A stretch of 64,000 nt of DNA from Longispora fulva (lineage in GTDB: Bacteria > Actinomycetota > Actinomycetes > Mycobacteriales > Micromonosporaceae): contig NZ_JADOUF010000001.1 of assembly GCF_015751905.1 (NCBI RefSeq), positions 1,860,001 to 1,924,000 of the forward strand, given 5' to 3'. The notes under the pieces are model-generated. The model did not search any database. It saw nothing but the letters and a program-made list of their open reading frames with translations, and was not told the DNA's origin. Positions within the stretch are counted from its first letter, which is position 1, and each line of letters opens with the position of its first letter. The position numbers and the translations under genes were made by a program. Below, in pieces: positions 21,784 to 29,191 of the stretch.

Positions 21784-22327
21784 GTACCTGCAGTCGACCC
21801 GCAACCTGGTCGGCTCGGGCCTCGGCCTCCTCGCGCTGGGCCTGCACGCCCTGTCCCTGGCCGGCCGGTACTGGCCCCTGGTCGTCGCCGGCTCCTACCT
21901 CGCCGGGGCCCTGTCCACCCCGCCGGACCGTCGGGTGGCGCTCCGCGAGCCGGAGCCGGCCGAGGAGCTGCGGACCAGTCTCACCCGGCTCACCACCACC
22001 GTCGGGCAGCACGAGGTGCGGCTGCCGCTCAGCGCCCTGGAACACGTCCGGCGCACGGTCGCGATGCTCGACGAGCTGCTCAAGGTGCCGGTGGACCTGG
22101 CGGCGAACCCGGAGAACTGGTTCACGGTGCACACCGTGATCGGCGTCGAGCTGCCGACGGCGGTGCTGACGTTCCTGAACCAGCCGCGCTGGCACTCCGC
22201 GCTCCCCGGGGTCCGGCCCGGGGAGATGACGCTGATCGACGAGCTGGAGGCGATCGAGACGAAGGTGGCGGCGGTCTCCGACGCGGTGTACGAGGTGTCG
22301 GTGCGGCGGGCCGCCAACGAACTCTGA
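21770..22327 (+). CDS. Small membrane protein of the SBP-VWA operon
   Basis: 185 residues from GTG 21770; AAGGAGATC, an excellent ribosome site, lies inside the end of the upstream gene. Residues about 12-48 form one long or two short membrane spans (LVGSGLGLLALGLHALSLAG, YWPLVVAGSYLAGAL). The remaining 135 residues are cytoplasmic and helical, with coiled-coil-like heptads (LRTSLTRLTTTVGQHEVRLP, LEAIETKVAAVSDAVYEVSV). Function unknown. The 14-nt overlap implies it works with the exported VWA lipoprotein across the membrane. Confidence 0.8.
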   Translation: MGISRYLQSTRNLVGSGLGLLALGLHALSLAGRYWPLVVAGSYLAGALSTPPDRRVALREPEPAEELRTSLTRLTTTVGQHEVRLPLSALEHVRRTVAMLDELLKVPVDLAANPENWFTVHTVIGVELPTAVLTFLNQPRWHSALPGVRPGEMTLIDELEAIETKVAAVSDAVYEVSVRRAANEL

Positions 22328-22369
22328 CCGGGGTGCCACACCGTCCGTTTCGCCTGGAATGATGGCACC

Positions 22370-23737
22370 GTGGACAGAGAAGAAGCACGAGTCAGGGGCG
22401 CGCGGGCCGCAGCGGAATTGTCCGCACGCGACATCCGCGCCGTCGCGGTGACCTGGGTGGACAACGCCGGGGTGACCCGGGTCAAGGGGGTGCCGACCGG
22501 CCGGCTCGCCCAGGCCGCGGCGTGGGGCGTGGGGGCCTCCCCGGTGTTCGACGTGTTCCTGGTCGACGACTCCACCACGACCAGCGCGCACGTCGGCGGC
22601 CCGGTCGGCGACCTGCGGCTGCACCCGGACCTCGACCAGCTCACCCCGCTCGCGGCGCAGCCGGGCTGGGCGTGGGCGCCGGCCGACAAGTGGACCCAGG
22701 AGGGCGTGGCCTCCCCGACCTGCCAGCGCGGGTTCGCCCGCCGGGCGGTCGAGCGGGCCGCGGCCGCCGGTCTCACGTTCAGCATGGCCTTCGAGGTGGA
22801 GTGGTTCGTCGGCGCGCCCGACGGCACGCCGGCCTGCGCCGGCTCCGCCTACGGGATGAACCGGCTGGTCGCCGTCTCCGACTACCTCACGGACCTGCTC
22901 GAAACCCTCGACCATCAGGGGGTACCGGTGGAGCAGCTGCACCCCGAGTACGCCGCCGGCCAGTTCGAGCTGTCCGTCGCCCCCGCCGACCCGGTGGCCG
23001 CCGCCGACCTGATGGTCCTCGTCCGCCAGACCATCCGGGCGGTGTCGGCGCGGCACGGCTTCGGGGCGTCGTTCGCGCCCGTCGTGGTGCCCGACCGGGT
23101 GGGCAACGGCGCGCACCTGCACTTCTCGGCGCACGCCGACGGGGTGAACCTGTTCGCCGGCGGCCCCGGGCCGCACGGGATGACCGCGCGCGGGGAGGGC
23201 CTGCTGGCGGCCGTGCTGTCCCGGGTGCCGGCCCTCGTCGCGATCGGCGCGCCCAGTGTGTCCAGTCACCTGCGGTTGGTGCCGCAGCGGTGGGCGGGGG
23301 CGTACCAGTGCTGGGGGCTGGAGAACCGGGAGGCGGTGCTGCGGTTCGTGACCGGGCCCGTCGGGGCGCGCGACACCGCGGCGAACGCGGAGCTCAAGTG
23401 CGTGGACGGGTCGGCGAACCCGTATCTGGTGGTGGGGGCCGTGATCGCGGCGGCGCTGGGTGCCGGGGCCGCAGGTGCGGGTGCCGGTGGTGGCGCGGCC
23501 GGTGGGGTGCTGCCCCAGGAGGTGACCGTGGATCCGGCGACCCTCGCCGCGCCGCCGCCCAGGCTGCCCGAGTCCGTGGCCGCGGCCCTCGACGCGCTCG
23601 ACGCCGACGACGCGCTCCCGGCCGCCCTCGGCCCCGAGCTGTACGCGGCCTACGTCGCCGTGCACCGCGCCGAGGCGGAGCTCTTCGACGGCTGGGCACG
23701 CGCGGAGATCGCGGAGGCGGTCCGGTGGACGTACTGA
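22370..23737 (+). CDS. Glutamine-synthetase-like ligase (FluG C-terminal type)
   Basis: 455 residues of the glutamine synthetase fold, but divergent from GlnA. Metal and ATP motifs are FEVEWFV, HPEYAAGQFELSV, NGAHLHFSAH and QCWGLENREAVLR. Such proteins ligate glutamate to amines (gamma-glutamylation) or belong to the FluG group. The stop lies 13 nt inside the start of an amidohydrolase gene. In fungal FluG an amidohydrolase and this ligase are one chain, so the two products probably act together. GTG 22370 is the first reasonable start; no ribosome site is obvious. A run of Gly/Ala (ALGAGAAGAGAGGGAAGG) near residue 370 is a likely disordered loop. Confidence 0.87.
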   Translation: MDREEARVRGARAAAELSARDIRAVAVTWVDNAGVTRVKGVPTGRLAQAAAWGVGASPVFDVFLVDDSTTTSAHVGGPVGDLRLHPDLDQLTPLAAQPGWAWAPADKWTQEGVASPTCQRGFARRAVERAAAAGLTFSMAFEVEWFVGAPDGTPACAGSAYGMNRLVAVSDYLTDLLETLDHQGVPVEQLHPEYAAGQFELSVAPADPVAAADLMVLVRQTIRAVSARHGFGASFAPVVVPDRVGNGAHLHFSAHADGVNLFAGGPGPHGMTARGEGLLAAVLSRVPALVAIGAPSVSSHLRLVPQRWAGAYQCWGLENREAVLRFVTGPVGARDTAANAELKCVDGSANPYLVVGAVIAAALGAGAAGAGAGGGAAGGVLPQEVTVDPATLAAPPPRLPESVAAALDALDADDALPAALGPELYAAYVAVHRAEAELFDGWARAEIAEAVRWTY

Positions 23738-24771
23738 TCGACGGGCACTGCCACTCCGTCCTCGCCGACGACGACGTCGACCTGGGCCGGTGGGCCACCG
23801 AGGCCGCGCACAGCACCCTCGACGGCGCCCTCGGGCTGGCGCTGCGCCGGTGGTGCGCGCCGGTGGTCGACCTGGAGCCGCACGTACCCGTCGAGGTCTA
23901 CGCCGCCCGGCGGCGTGAACTCGGCGCGGCGGAGGTGAACCGGCGGATGCTGGCCGCCGCCCGGCTCGACACGCTGCTCGTCGACACCGGACTGGACGCC
24001 CCGGGCCTGGTGCCCATGAGCGAACTCGCCCGGGTCCGGGAGGTCGTCCGGCTCGAACACGTCGCCGAGCACGCGACCGGGGACTGGGCCGAGGCGTTGC
24101 ACGCGGCGACCCGGGGCGCGGTGGCGGTGAAGTCCATCGCCGCGTACCGGTGCGGGCTCGATCTGGATCCGCGCCGCCCCACCGCGGCCGAGGTGCGCCG
24201 CGCGCTGGCCGGGCGCTCGGGCAGGCTGGCGGATCCGGTGCTGCACCGGCATCTGCTGTGGCTGGCCGTGGACCTCGGGCTGCCGATCCAGCTGCACACC
24301 GGGTTCGGCGACTCCGACGTGCCCCTGGCGCGCGCCGACCCCGCGCTGCTCCAGCCCTGGCTGGTGGCCGTCGAGCCGTACGGCGTGCCGGTGGTCCTGC
24401 TGCACTGCTACCCGTTCCACCGGCAGGCAGGCTGGCTGGCCCAGGTGTTCGAGCACGTCTACGTCGACGTCGGCCTGACCGTGGCGCAGACCGGCACCCG
24501 GGCGACGGCCGTGCTGGGCGAGTTCTGCGAGCTGACCCCGTTCGACCGGCTGCTGTTCTCCACGGACGCGTTCGGCCTCGCCGAGCTGTACCTGGTCGGG
24601 GCGGCGCAGTTCCGGCACTCGTGGCGGATCCTGGTCGACGGCTGGCTGGCCGACGGGGCGCTGTCCCCCGCCGACGCGGCCGCGATCGGCGACCGGGTCG
24701 GGGCGGGCAACGCGCGACGGCTCTACCGCCTGGGGCAACCCGACCCGCCGGTCGGCCGCGTGAATGAATAG
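23725..24771 (+). CDS. Amidohydrolase (FluG N-terminal type)
   Basis: 348 residues from GTG 23725, with GGAGGCGG upstream inside the previous gene. TIM-barrel metal ligands: IDGHCHSVL (HxH), AVKSIAAYR (Lys, possibly carboxylated), IQLHTGFGD (His), VLLHCYPFH (His) and LLFSTDAFGL (Asp). It is the amidohydrolase_2 type. Together with the preceding ligase-like enzyme it forms a two-gene equivalent of FluG in reversed order. A plausible scheme is that the ligase attaches glutamate to an amine and the hydrolase acts on the conjugate, but the substrate is unknown. Confidence 0.88.
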   Translation: MDVLIDGHCHSVLADDDVDLGRWATEAAHSTLDGALGLALRRWCAPVVDLEPHVPVEVYAARRRELGAAEVNRRMLAAARLDTLLVDTGLDAPGLVPMSELARVREVVRLEHVAEHATGDWAEALHAATRGAVAVKSIAAYRCGLDLDPRRPTAAEVRRALAGRSGRLADPVLHRHLLWLAVDLGLPIQLHTGFGDSDVPLARADPALLQPWLVAVEPYGVPVVLLHCYPFHRQAGWLAQVFEHVYVDVGLTVAQTGTRATAVLGEFCELTPFDRLLFSTDAFGLAELYLVGAAQFRHSWRILVDGWLADGALSPADAAAIGDRVGAGNARRLYRLGQPDPPVGRVNE

Positions 24772-24860
24772 TACCGATTATGCGGTTTCTCCAATTTTGA
24801 TATGTCGGAAATTCAATACTGTGCCCTGACCCTAATTTCGGGGGGATCAGGGAGGAAGAC

Positions 24861-25430
24861 ATGCGAAAGACACTCACAGCCATCCTCGGCGCGGCACTGT
24901 TCGCGCTGACGTTCGCGCCGACGGCGGCCTTCGCCGAACCCGTGGCCGGCCCGCACTGTGCGGTCCAGCTCACCGCGGCCGGCCCCGTCCAGCACTGTTT
25001 CCCGACGTTCCGACAGGCGATCGCCTTCGGCACCAACGGGGCGGTCGCCGACGCACCCGACGAGCACGCGGCAGCCACGGACCCGGCGTTCGCCGCGAAG
25101 GTGCAGAGCCCCGTGGCCCGCCAGGTGTTCACACTGATCGGCGTGGAGTACGACGCCGCCAACTACACCGGCAACACGTTCTCCGTGTTCCGCGCCGCCG
25201 CGTGCACCGGGCCGACCACCGACGTCGACAAGCAGGTCAGCGACCTGGACGTGATCGGCTGGAACGACAAGGTGTCCTCGTTCGCCACGTACAACAACTG
25301 CCTGGCCGACCACTTCTTCCTGGCGGACTTCCAGAGCGTGCACACCGGCTACCTGTCCTCGCGGGCGACGATGCCCATCGTCAACGGCACCAACATGAAC
25401 GACAACGCCCGCTCCATCCGGTGGAGCTGA
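24861..25430 (+). CDS. Secreted beta/gamma-crystallin-like protein
   Basis: 189 residues with a Sec signal peptide (MRKTLTAILGAALFALTFAP, cleavage near AFA-EP). The mature part holds VFTLIGVEYDAANYTGNTF, whose Tyr/Phe pattern resembles a crystallin Greek key, and GWNDKVSSFATYNNC, which contains the N/D-D-x-x-S-S calcium-binding motif of microbial betagamma-crystallins. Four or five Cys suggest disulphides. GGGAGGAAG precedes the ATG. It could be a calcium-stabilised extracellular protein or a protease-inhibitor-like protein of family I36; the fold assignment rests on motifs only. Confidence 0.75.
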   Translation: MRKTLTAILGAALFALTFAPTAAFAEPVAGPHCAVQLTAAGPVQHCFPTFRQAIAFGTNGAVADAPDEHAAATDPAFAAKVQSPVARQVFTLIGVEYDAANYTGNTFSVFRAAACTGPTTDVDKQVSDLDVIGWNDKVSSFATYNNCLADHFFLADFQSVHTGYLSSRATMPIVNGTNMNDNARSIRWS

Positions 25431-25864
25431 CCGTCCCCGGTGGACTGTGCCCTGTGCCGGGAGCCACCCGTCGCGGGGCACAGACGCACAATCCGTCCGA
25501 TCCCGCCCGGACCGGCCTGACACGATGGCTCCGGAGCGGAGTTCAAGGAAGTAACCGCCCTGTGCGGCGGCGAACACGTCCGGTCCGCCGGCACCACCGC
25601 GGCCGCCCCGGGCCCAGCCCCCGGGGCGGCCACCGCCCCCGCATACCCGGACCCGGGCCGCTCGCGCGTTCGGGGCCCGGGACCGCATTCAGGATCCGGA
25701 CCGGCACCACGCTCACGCTTTCCGGGCCCCAGACCGCATTCGGGGTCACGGGCCGGCACTTTCGGGACCTGGGAGGGGGACCGCTCTCGATATTCGGGCC
25801 CCGGCGGGGCGGCGCAGACACTACGCTGCGGGGGACGACATCGGCCCGCCCCGAGGAGTGACCG
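25431..25864. repeat. 434-bp gap with degenerate direct repeats, no gene seen
   Basis: No ORF here has a credible start or protein-like composition. A direct repeat of about 27 bp beginning GACCGCATTC occurs at 25681-25708 and again at 25732-25758, with the second copy reading GACCGCATTCGGGGTC where the first has GACCGCATTCAGGATC. Each is preceded by GGGCCC-type words, and a third partial GGGCCCCGG word lies near 25798. The promoter of the carbonic anhydrase gene is presumably at the right end. Confidence 0.55.
25822..25827 (+). promoter_or_regulatory. Possible -10 element TACGCT
   Basis: TACGCT stands 37 nt before the carbonic anhydrase ATG, in the same position as TAGNNT words before other genes here. 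No -35 was found. Confidence 0.3.
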
Positions 25865-26491
25865 ATGGTGGAGACGGACCAGCCCTGGCCATCGACCCCG
25901 GCCGACGCGCTGCGGCTGCTGTTGGAGGGCAACCAACGTTTCGTCGACGGGGAGCGGCTGCACCCGCACCAGGACGCCGACCACCGCACCGCCCTCGCCC
26001 CCGGCCAGCGACCTTTCGCCGTCCTGTTCGGCTGCTCGGACTCCCGGCTCGCCGCCGAGATCATCTTCGACCGGGGCCTGGGCGACCTGTTCGTGGTCCG
26101 CACCGCCGGGCACGTGGTGGGCCCCGAGGTCCTGGGCAGCATCGAGTACGGCGTCGCCATTCTCGACGCCCCCCTGGTCGCGGTCCTCGGCCACGACTCG
26201 TGTGGGGCGATCGCCGCCACCCTCGACGCGCTCCGCGACGGCAAGACCCCTGGCGGGTTCATCCGCGACGTTGTCGAACGGGTGATGCTGAGCGTGGTGA
26301 CCGTGCACGAGGAGGCCATGGCGGACTCGGAGGCCGCCGTCGAGGAGCACGTCCGGTACACGGTGGAGATGCTCACCCAGCGGTCCACGGTGATCGCCGA
26401 ACGCCTGGCCCAGGGCCGGGTCGGCGTGATCGGGCTGTCCTACCGGCTCGCGGAGGGCAGCGTGCGGCGGGTCGCGGGCCACGGCGTGTGA
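25865..26491 (+). CDS. Beta-class carbonic anhydrase
   Basis: Interconverts CO2 and bicarbonate. In the 208 residues the zinc ligands are Cys57 (FGCSDSR), His110 and Cys113 (LGHDSCGA), with the catalytic Asp59-Arg61 dyad. FVVRTAGHVV and GSIEYGVAIL are conserved family blocks. No signal peptide, so cytoplasmic. The 5' end has AGGAGTG shortly before the ATG. It stands alone between a repeat-bearing gap and a GNAT gene. Confidence 0.95.
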   Translation: MVETDQPWPSTPADALRLLLEGNQRFVDGERLHPHQDADHRTALAPGQRPFAVLFGCSDSRLAAEIIFDRGLGDLFVVRTAGHVVGPEVLGSIEYGVAILDAPLVAVLGHDSCGAIAATLDALRDGKTPGGFIRDVVERVMLSVVTVHEEAMADSEAAVEEHVRYTVEMLTQRSTVIAERLAQGRVGVIGLSYRLAEGSVRRVAGHGV

Positions 26492-26564
26492 CATCGCCCG
26501 TCACGGCGTGCGCTGTCGCCTGCCGCGGCTGGACGGGATCGCATGCCACGGCGGGTGGGCCGGG

Positions 26565-26581
26565 CCTCCGGCGGCCGGAGG
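26565..26581. terminator. Possible hairpin terminator after carbonic anhydrase
   Basis: CCTCCGG (26565-26571) and CCGGAGG (26575-26581) form a perfect 7-bp stem with a CGG loop, 74 nt past the stop. Short, and close to the next start (26619), so it could also be chance or part of that leader. Confidence 0.4.
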
Positions 26582-26618
26582 GGCAGCCGGGCGGGGCGCG
26601 CGCAGGTACCGTTCCGGC

Positions 26619-27146
26619 ATGGCATCCGCTGACTTCGCCGGCCCCCGCGTGACCTTCCGCGAGTGGACCCCCGACCTCCTCCCCGCCTTCATGGCCATCG
26701 CCACCCACCCGCTGGTCGTGGAGACCCTCCGCGACGACGAGCAGCCCACCGCCGAGGCCATCGAGCAGTCGCTCGACCTGTGGCGGACGACCACGCCCCG
26801 CAACCGGTACGAGTTCGCGATCATGGTCGGCGGCCAGGCGGTCGGCACCTGCGGCCTGGCCCGGGTGGGCATCCCCGGCCGCCACGCCCAGCTCGGCTAC
26901 GCGCTGCACCCCGACCACTGGGGACGCGGGCTGGCCACCGAGGCCGCGGCGCTGCTGCTCGACTTCGGCTTCGGCGAACTCGGGCTGCACAGGATCGAGG
27001 CGGACACCGTCGGCCTACCGGCGTCGGACCGGGTGCTGGAGAAGATCGGCATGCGCCGCGAGGGCGTGTCCCGGCGGAGTGCCTGGGTGCGGGGCGCATG
27101 GCACGACCAGAACAATTTCGCGGTACTGGCCGGGGACGCCCGGTAG
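26619..27146 (+). CDS. GNAT-family N-acetyltransferase (RimJ/RimL-like)
   Basis: 175 residues from ATG 26619. The acetyl-CoA motif A is YALHPDHWGRGLATEAAALL (the Q/RxxGxG/A site reads GRGLAT). LHRIEADTVGLPASDRVLEK and IGMRREGVSRRSAWVRG are the usual end of RimJ/RimL proteins that acetylate N-terminal or small-molecule amines. Substrate unknown. An upstream reading to 26508 overlaps the hairpin and lacks a better start. The neighbourhood gives no clue to its job. Confidence 0.88.
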   Translation: MASADFAGPRVTFREWTPDLLPAFMAIATHPLVVETLRDDEQPTAEAIEQSLDLWRTTTPRNRYEFAIMVGGQAVGTCGLARVGIPGRHAQLGYALHPDHWGRGLATEAAALLLDFGFGELGLHRIEADTVGLPASDRVLEKIGMRREGVSRRSAWVRGAWHDQNNFAVLAGDAR

Positions 27147-27193
27147 CCGACGCGGATTGGTCGTCGTCCGGCCAGGGCGGTGGGTCGCCGGAC

Positions 27194-27370
27194 TCACTGG
27201 CCCGGGCGGCCCACGTCCTCCGTGTCGTCCGTCCCGTCGTCGGGCAACCACCGCCGGTCGGTGAACTCGTCGGCGTCGTCGAGTTCGCCCGGGTCGGGGT
27301 CGAGGACCGGCACCCGGATACGGCCGCCCTCGGCCACCCCGTCGGGTTCGAGATCGAAGTACGCGGCCAT
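27194..27370 (-). CDS. Small acidic protein, unknown
   Basis: 58 residues from ATG 27370, which has GGGGAGG 6 nt upstream, a strong reason to call it. The product (MAAYFDLEPDGVAEGGRIRV, then VLDPDPGELDDADEF) is very acidic, with many Asp and Glu and no Cys, and should be soluble and perhaps disordered. It is divergent from another tiny ORF at 27557-27706. It does not look like a known toxin, antitoxin or RiPP precursor. Confidence 0.5.
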   Translation of the reverse strand: MAAYFDLEPDGVAEGGRIRVPVLDPDPGELDDADEFTDRRWLPDDGTDDTEDVGRPGQ

Positions 27371-27556
27371 GGTGACCTCCCCGCTTGTCCCATAGATAGA
27401 TTGCCCCTTTTGTTCATTATGTGTTAGGCATTCTCGCCGCCAACTTTCGGGCATACCACCCAGAACATCCCACGATTGCCCTTCTCGGGTGGCCAGACCG
27501 GCCATCGCCCCGGTCGGCGCCGGGTAAGTGTCGTACCCGTCGATGAGACTGGTCGG

Positions 27557-27706
27557 GTGTCAGACGTCGCCGCGCGTTACACCACCCCGCCCGACTTCGA
27601 GGACATGGGCCGGCCCGACGTCAACTTCGCGCCGGAGCGCGAGGCGCCGGCCGGGGCGTCCGCAGCGGATCTGCTGGCCGCCTACCTGGGCAGGGAGGTC
27701 CACTAA
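27557..27706 (+). CDS. Possible 49-residue protein, unknown
   Basis: A GTG-started ORF giving VSDVAARYTTPPDFEDMGRP and ending ADLLAAYLGREVH, an amphipathic helix. A reading from 27476 is open but starts in promoter-like DNA. There is no clear ribosome site, so it would need leaderless or weak initiation. Listed because codon usage follows the GC-rich third position of real genes here; it may not be expressed. Confidence 0.35.
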   Translation: MSDVAARYTTPPDFEDMGRPDVNFAPEREAPAGASAADLLAAYLGREVH

Positions 27707-27885
27707 CGACCCACCTCTCCGAAAACCTCCCGCTGGCGGGCGGCCACGCCGGTGTGCCCGGGCCAATTGGGCACGGACTGTTCCGTGGTGCCCCACCGGG
27801 ATCCCTGCCCCGTCCGGCACCTGTCGGGGCCGGGTGGGCACGGACTCGGCTTCGTCGTGTGCCCCGCTGGGGTGTCCGGGCCGCG

Positions 27886-27891
27886 TAGGCT
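27886..27891 (+). promoter_or_regulatory. Possible -10 element TAGGCT of a leaderless gene
   Basis: TAGGCT ends 7 nt before the GTG start at 27899. That spacing places the transcription start at the start codon, the leaderless arrangement common in actinobacteria. Confidence 0.4.
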
Positions 27892-27898
27892 CGGGCGG

Positions 27899-29026
27899 GT
27901 GGAGAGCTTCGACGTCGCGGTGGTCGGTGCCGGGCCCGCCGGTTCCACAGCGGCGCTCGCCGCCCGGCGCGGCGGGGCGGACGTCGTCCTCCTCGACCGG
28001 TCGGACTTCCCGCGCGACAAGCCGTGCGGCGACGGCCTGGCCCCCGAGGTGTTCGACGTGCTGGCGGCACTGGGCGTCGGGGACGCCGCTGCCGGGTACC
28101 CTGCGGTGCCGACGCTGCGTCTCGTGTCCCCTGGGGGCGAGGTGGTCGCCCGTGCGCTGCACGCCGGCACCCGCACCATCCCCCGCCAGGTGTTCGACCA
28201 CAGGCTCGTCGCGGCGGCCGTCGACGCCGGGGTCCGGTTCCGCCGGCACCGGGTCCGGTCGGTCGAGCAGCTCGGCGACCGGGTCGTGATCGACGGGACG
28301 TTCACCGCCCGGGTCGTGGTCGGCGCCGACGGGGCGGGTTCCGTGGTGCGCCAGGCGCTCGGACACCCCGGCAACCCGCCCGGCCACGTGGCGCTCGCGA
28401 TCCGGGGCTACGCTCCCGCGCCGGCAGGCCCGCCCGAGCAGCGGATCGTGACCATCCCCGGGCGCTGGCCGGCGTACGCGTGGTCGTTCCCGATCGGGGA
28501 CGGGCGGGCGAACGTGGGCTACGGCGAGCTGTTGCGCGGTGAGGCGCTGACCCGGGGGTACCTGTTGGCGCAGCTCGGAGCCCTGCTGCCCGACCTCGAG
28601 CTGGACGCCGCCACCGACTGGCGCGGCCACCACCTGCCGCTGTCGACCCGCCGGCCGGCCCCGGGCCGTGGTCGGCTGGTGCTGGCCGGCGACGCGCTGT
28701 CCCTGATCAACCCGTTCACCGGCGAGGGCATCTACTACGCCGTCGTGTCGGGCACCCTGGCCGGGGCGGCGGCCGCCGGTGCGGTCTCGGCCACGGGCGG
28801 GGCGGACGTGGCGGACCGGTACCGCCGGGCCCTCACCCGCCGGCTCGGCGGCCATCTGCGGCACACGGCCGTCGCGGCCCGGCTCGGCCGCTGGCCCCGG
28901 CTGGCGGACGCGGCCGTGCGGGCCGCCAGGGACGACCAGCGGGTGTTCGACACGCTGCTCGCGGTGGGGCTGGCCGACGGCCGCCTGACCCCGGCGGCCC
29001 TGTGGCGGATCGCCCGCCGCCTCTGA
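27899..29026 (+). CDS. Geranylgeranyl-reductase-family FAD oxidoreductase
   Basis: 375 residues from GTG 27899. The FAD-binding Rossmann motif is DVAVVGAGPAGSTAALAARR. DFPRDKPCGDGL is the 'PRxKxCGxGL' block of geranylgeranyl reductases, and VVGADGAGSVVR and LVLAGDALSLINPFTGEGIY are the GD and GxGP-type FAD motifs. Members saturate isoprenoid chains, including those of menaquinone and lipids, with reduced flavin. The open frame extends to 27752, but that part has no family match. There is no leader to the start, see the TAGGCT element. No isoprenoid gene is adjacent. Confidence 0.9.
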   Translation: MESFDVAVVGAGPAGSTAALAARRGGADVVLLDRSDFPRDKPCGDGLAPEVFDVLAALGVGDAAAGYPAVPTLRLVSPGGEVVARALHAGTRTIPRQVFDHRLVAAAVDAGVRFRRHRVRSVEQLGDRVVIDGTFTARVVVGADGAGSVVRQALGHPGNPPGHVALAIRGYAPAPAGPPEQRIVTIPGRWPAYAWSFPIGDGRANVGYGELLRGEALTRGYLLAQLGALLPDLELDAATDWRGHHLPLSTRRPAPGRGRLVLAGDALSLINPFTGEGIYYAVVSGTLAGAAAAGAVSATGGADVADRYRRALTRRLGGHLRHTAVAARLGRWPRLADAAVRAARDDQRVFDTLLAVGLADGRLTPAALWRIARRL

Positions 29027-29076
29027 CCGACGGCTCGGCGCGGTGCGGCCCCGGGCGGGTGCCGACACGGTCCGGG

Positions 29077-29191
29077 CCGCCCGCCGGCCTCAGCCAGCCA
29101 ACGGTGCGACCACCGCCCAGGTCCCAGCGATCCCGTTCGACCCCCACGGACCGCCCGCCGGCCTCAGCCAGCGAACGGTGCGACGACCGCC
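29077..29191. repeat. 41-bp imperfect direct repeat: duplicated 3' end of a gene
   Basis: 29077-29117 and 29151-29191 match at 39 of 41 positions (unit begins CCGCCCGCCGGCCTCAGCCA), 74 bp apart. The right copy encodes the last residues of the DUF2785-like protein (VVAPFAG, stop). The left copy would encode the same ending with one conservative change (VVAPLAG, stop) but has no gene in front, so it looks like a remnant of a partial duplication. Confidence 0.75.

Noticed and set aside
21758-25162. A minus-strand frame of 1134 codons opposite the VWA, ligase and amidohydrolase genes
   Set aside because: The plus-strand genes have catalytic motifs, ribosome sites and overlaps. The antisense product is low-complexity and has no family resemblance.
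25349-26494. A minus-strand frame covering the 434-bp gap and the carbonic anhydrase gene
   Set aside because: It is antisense to an unmistakable carbonic anhydrase, and the part in the gap is Pro/Gly/Arg-rich with no start site.
27707-27898. Two GGGCACGGACT words (27769-27779 and 27836-27846) before the flavoprotein gene as a binding-site pair
   Set aside because: Short, GC-rich, not palindromic and not recurring elsewhere; chance is likely in this composition.
29077-29191. Could the repeat be a CRISPR array or an insertion-sequence end?
   Set aside because: Only two copies exist, the unit encodes a gene terminus, and there is no transposase, target duplication or regular spacing.
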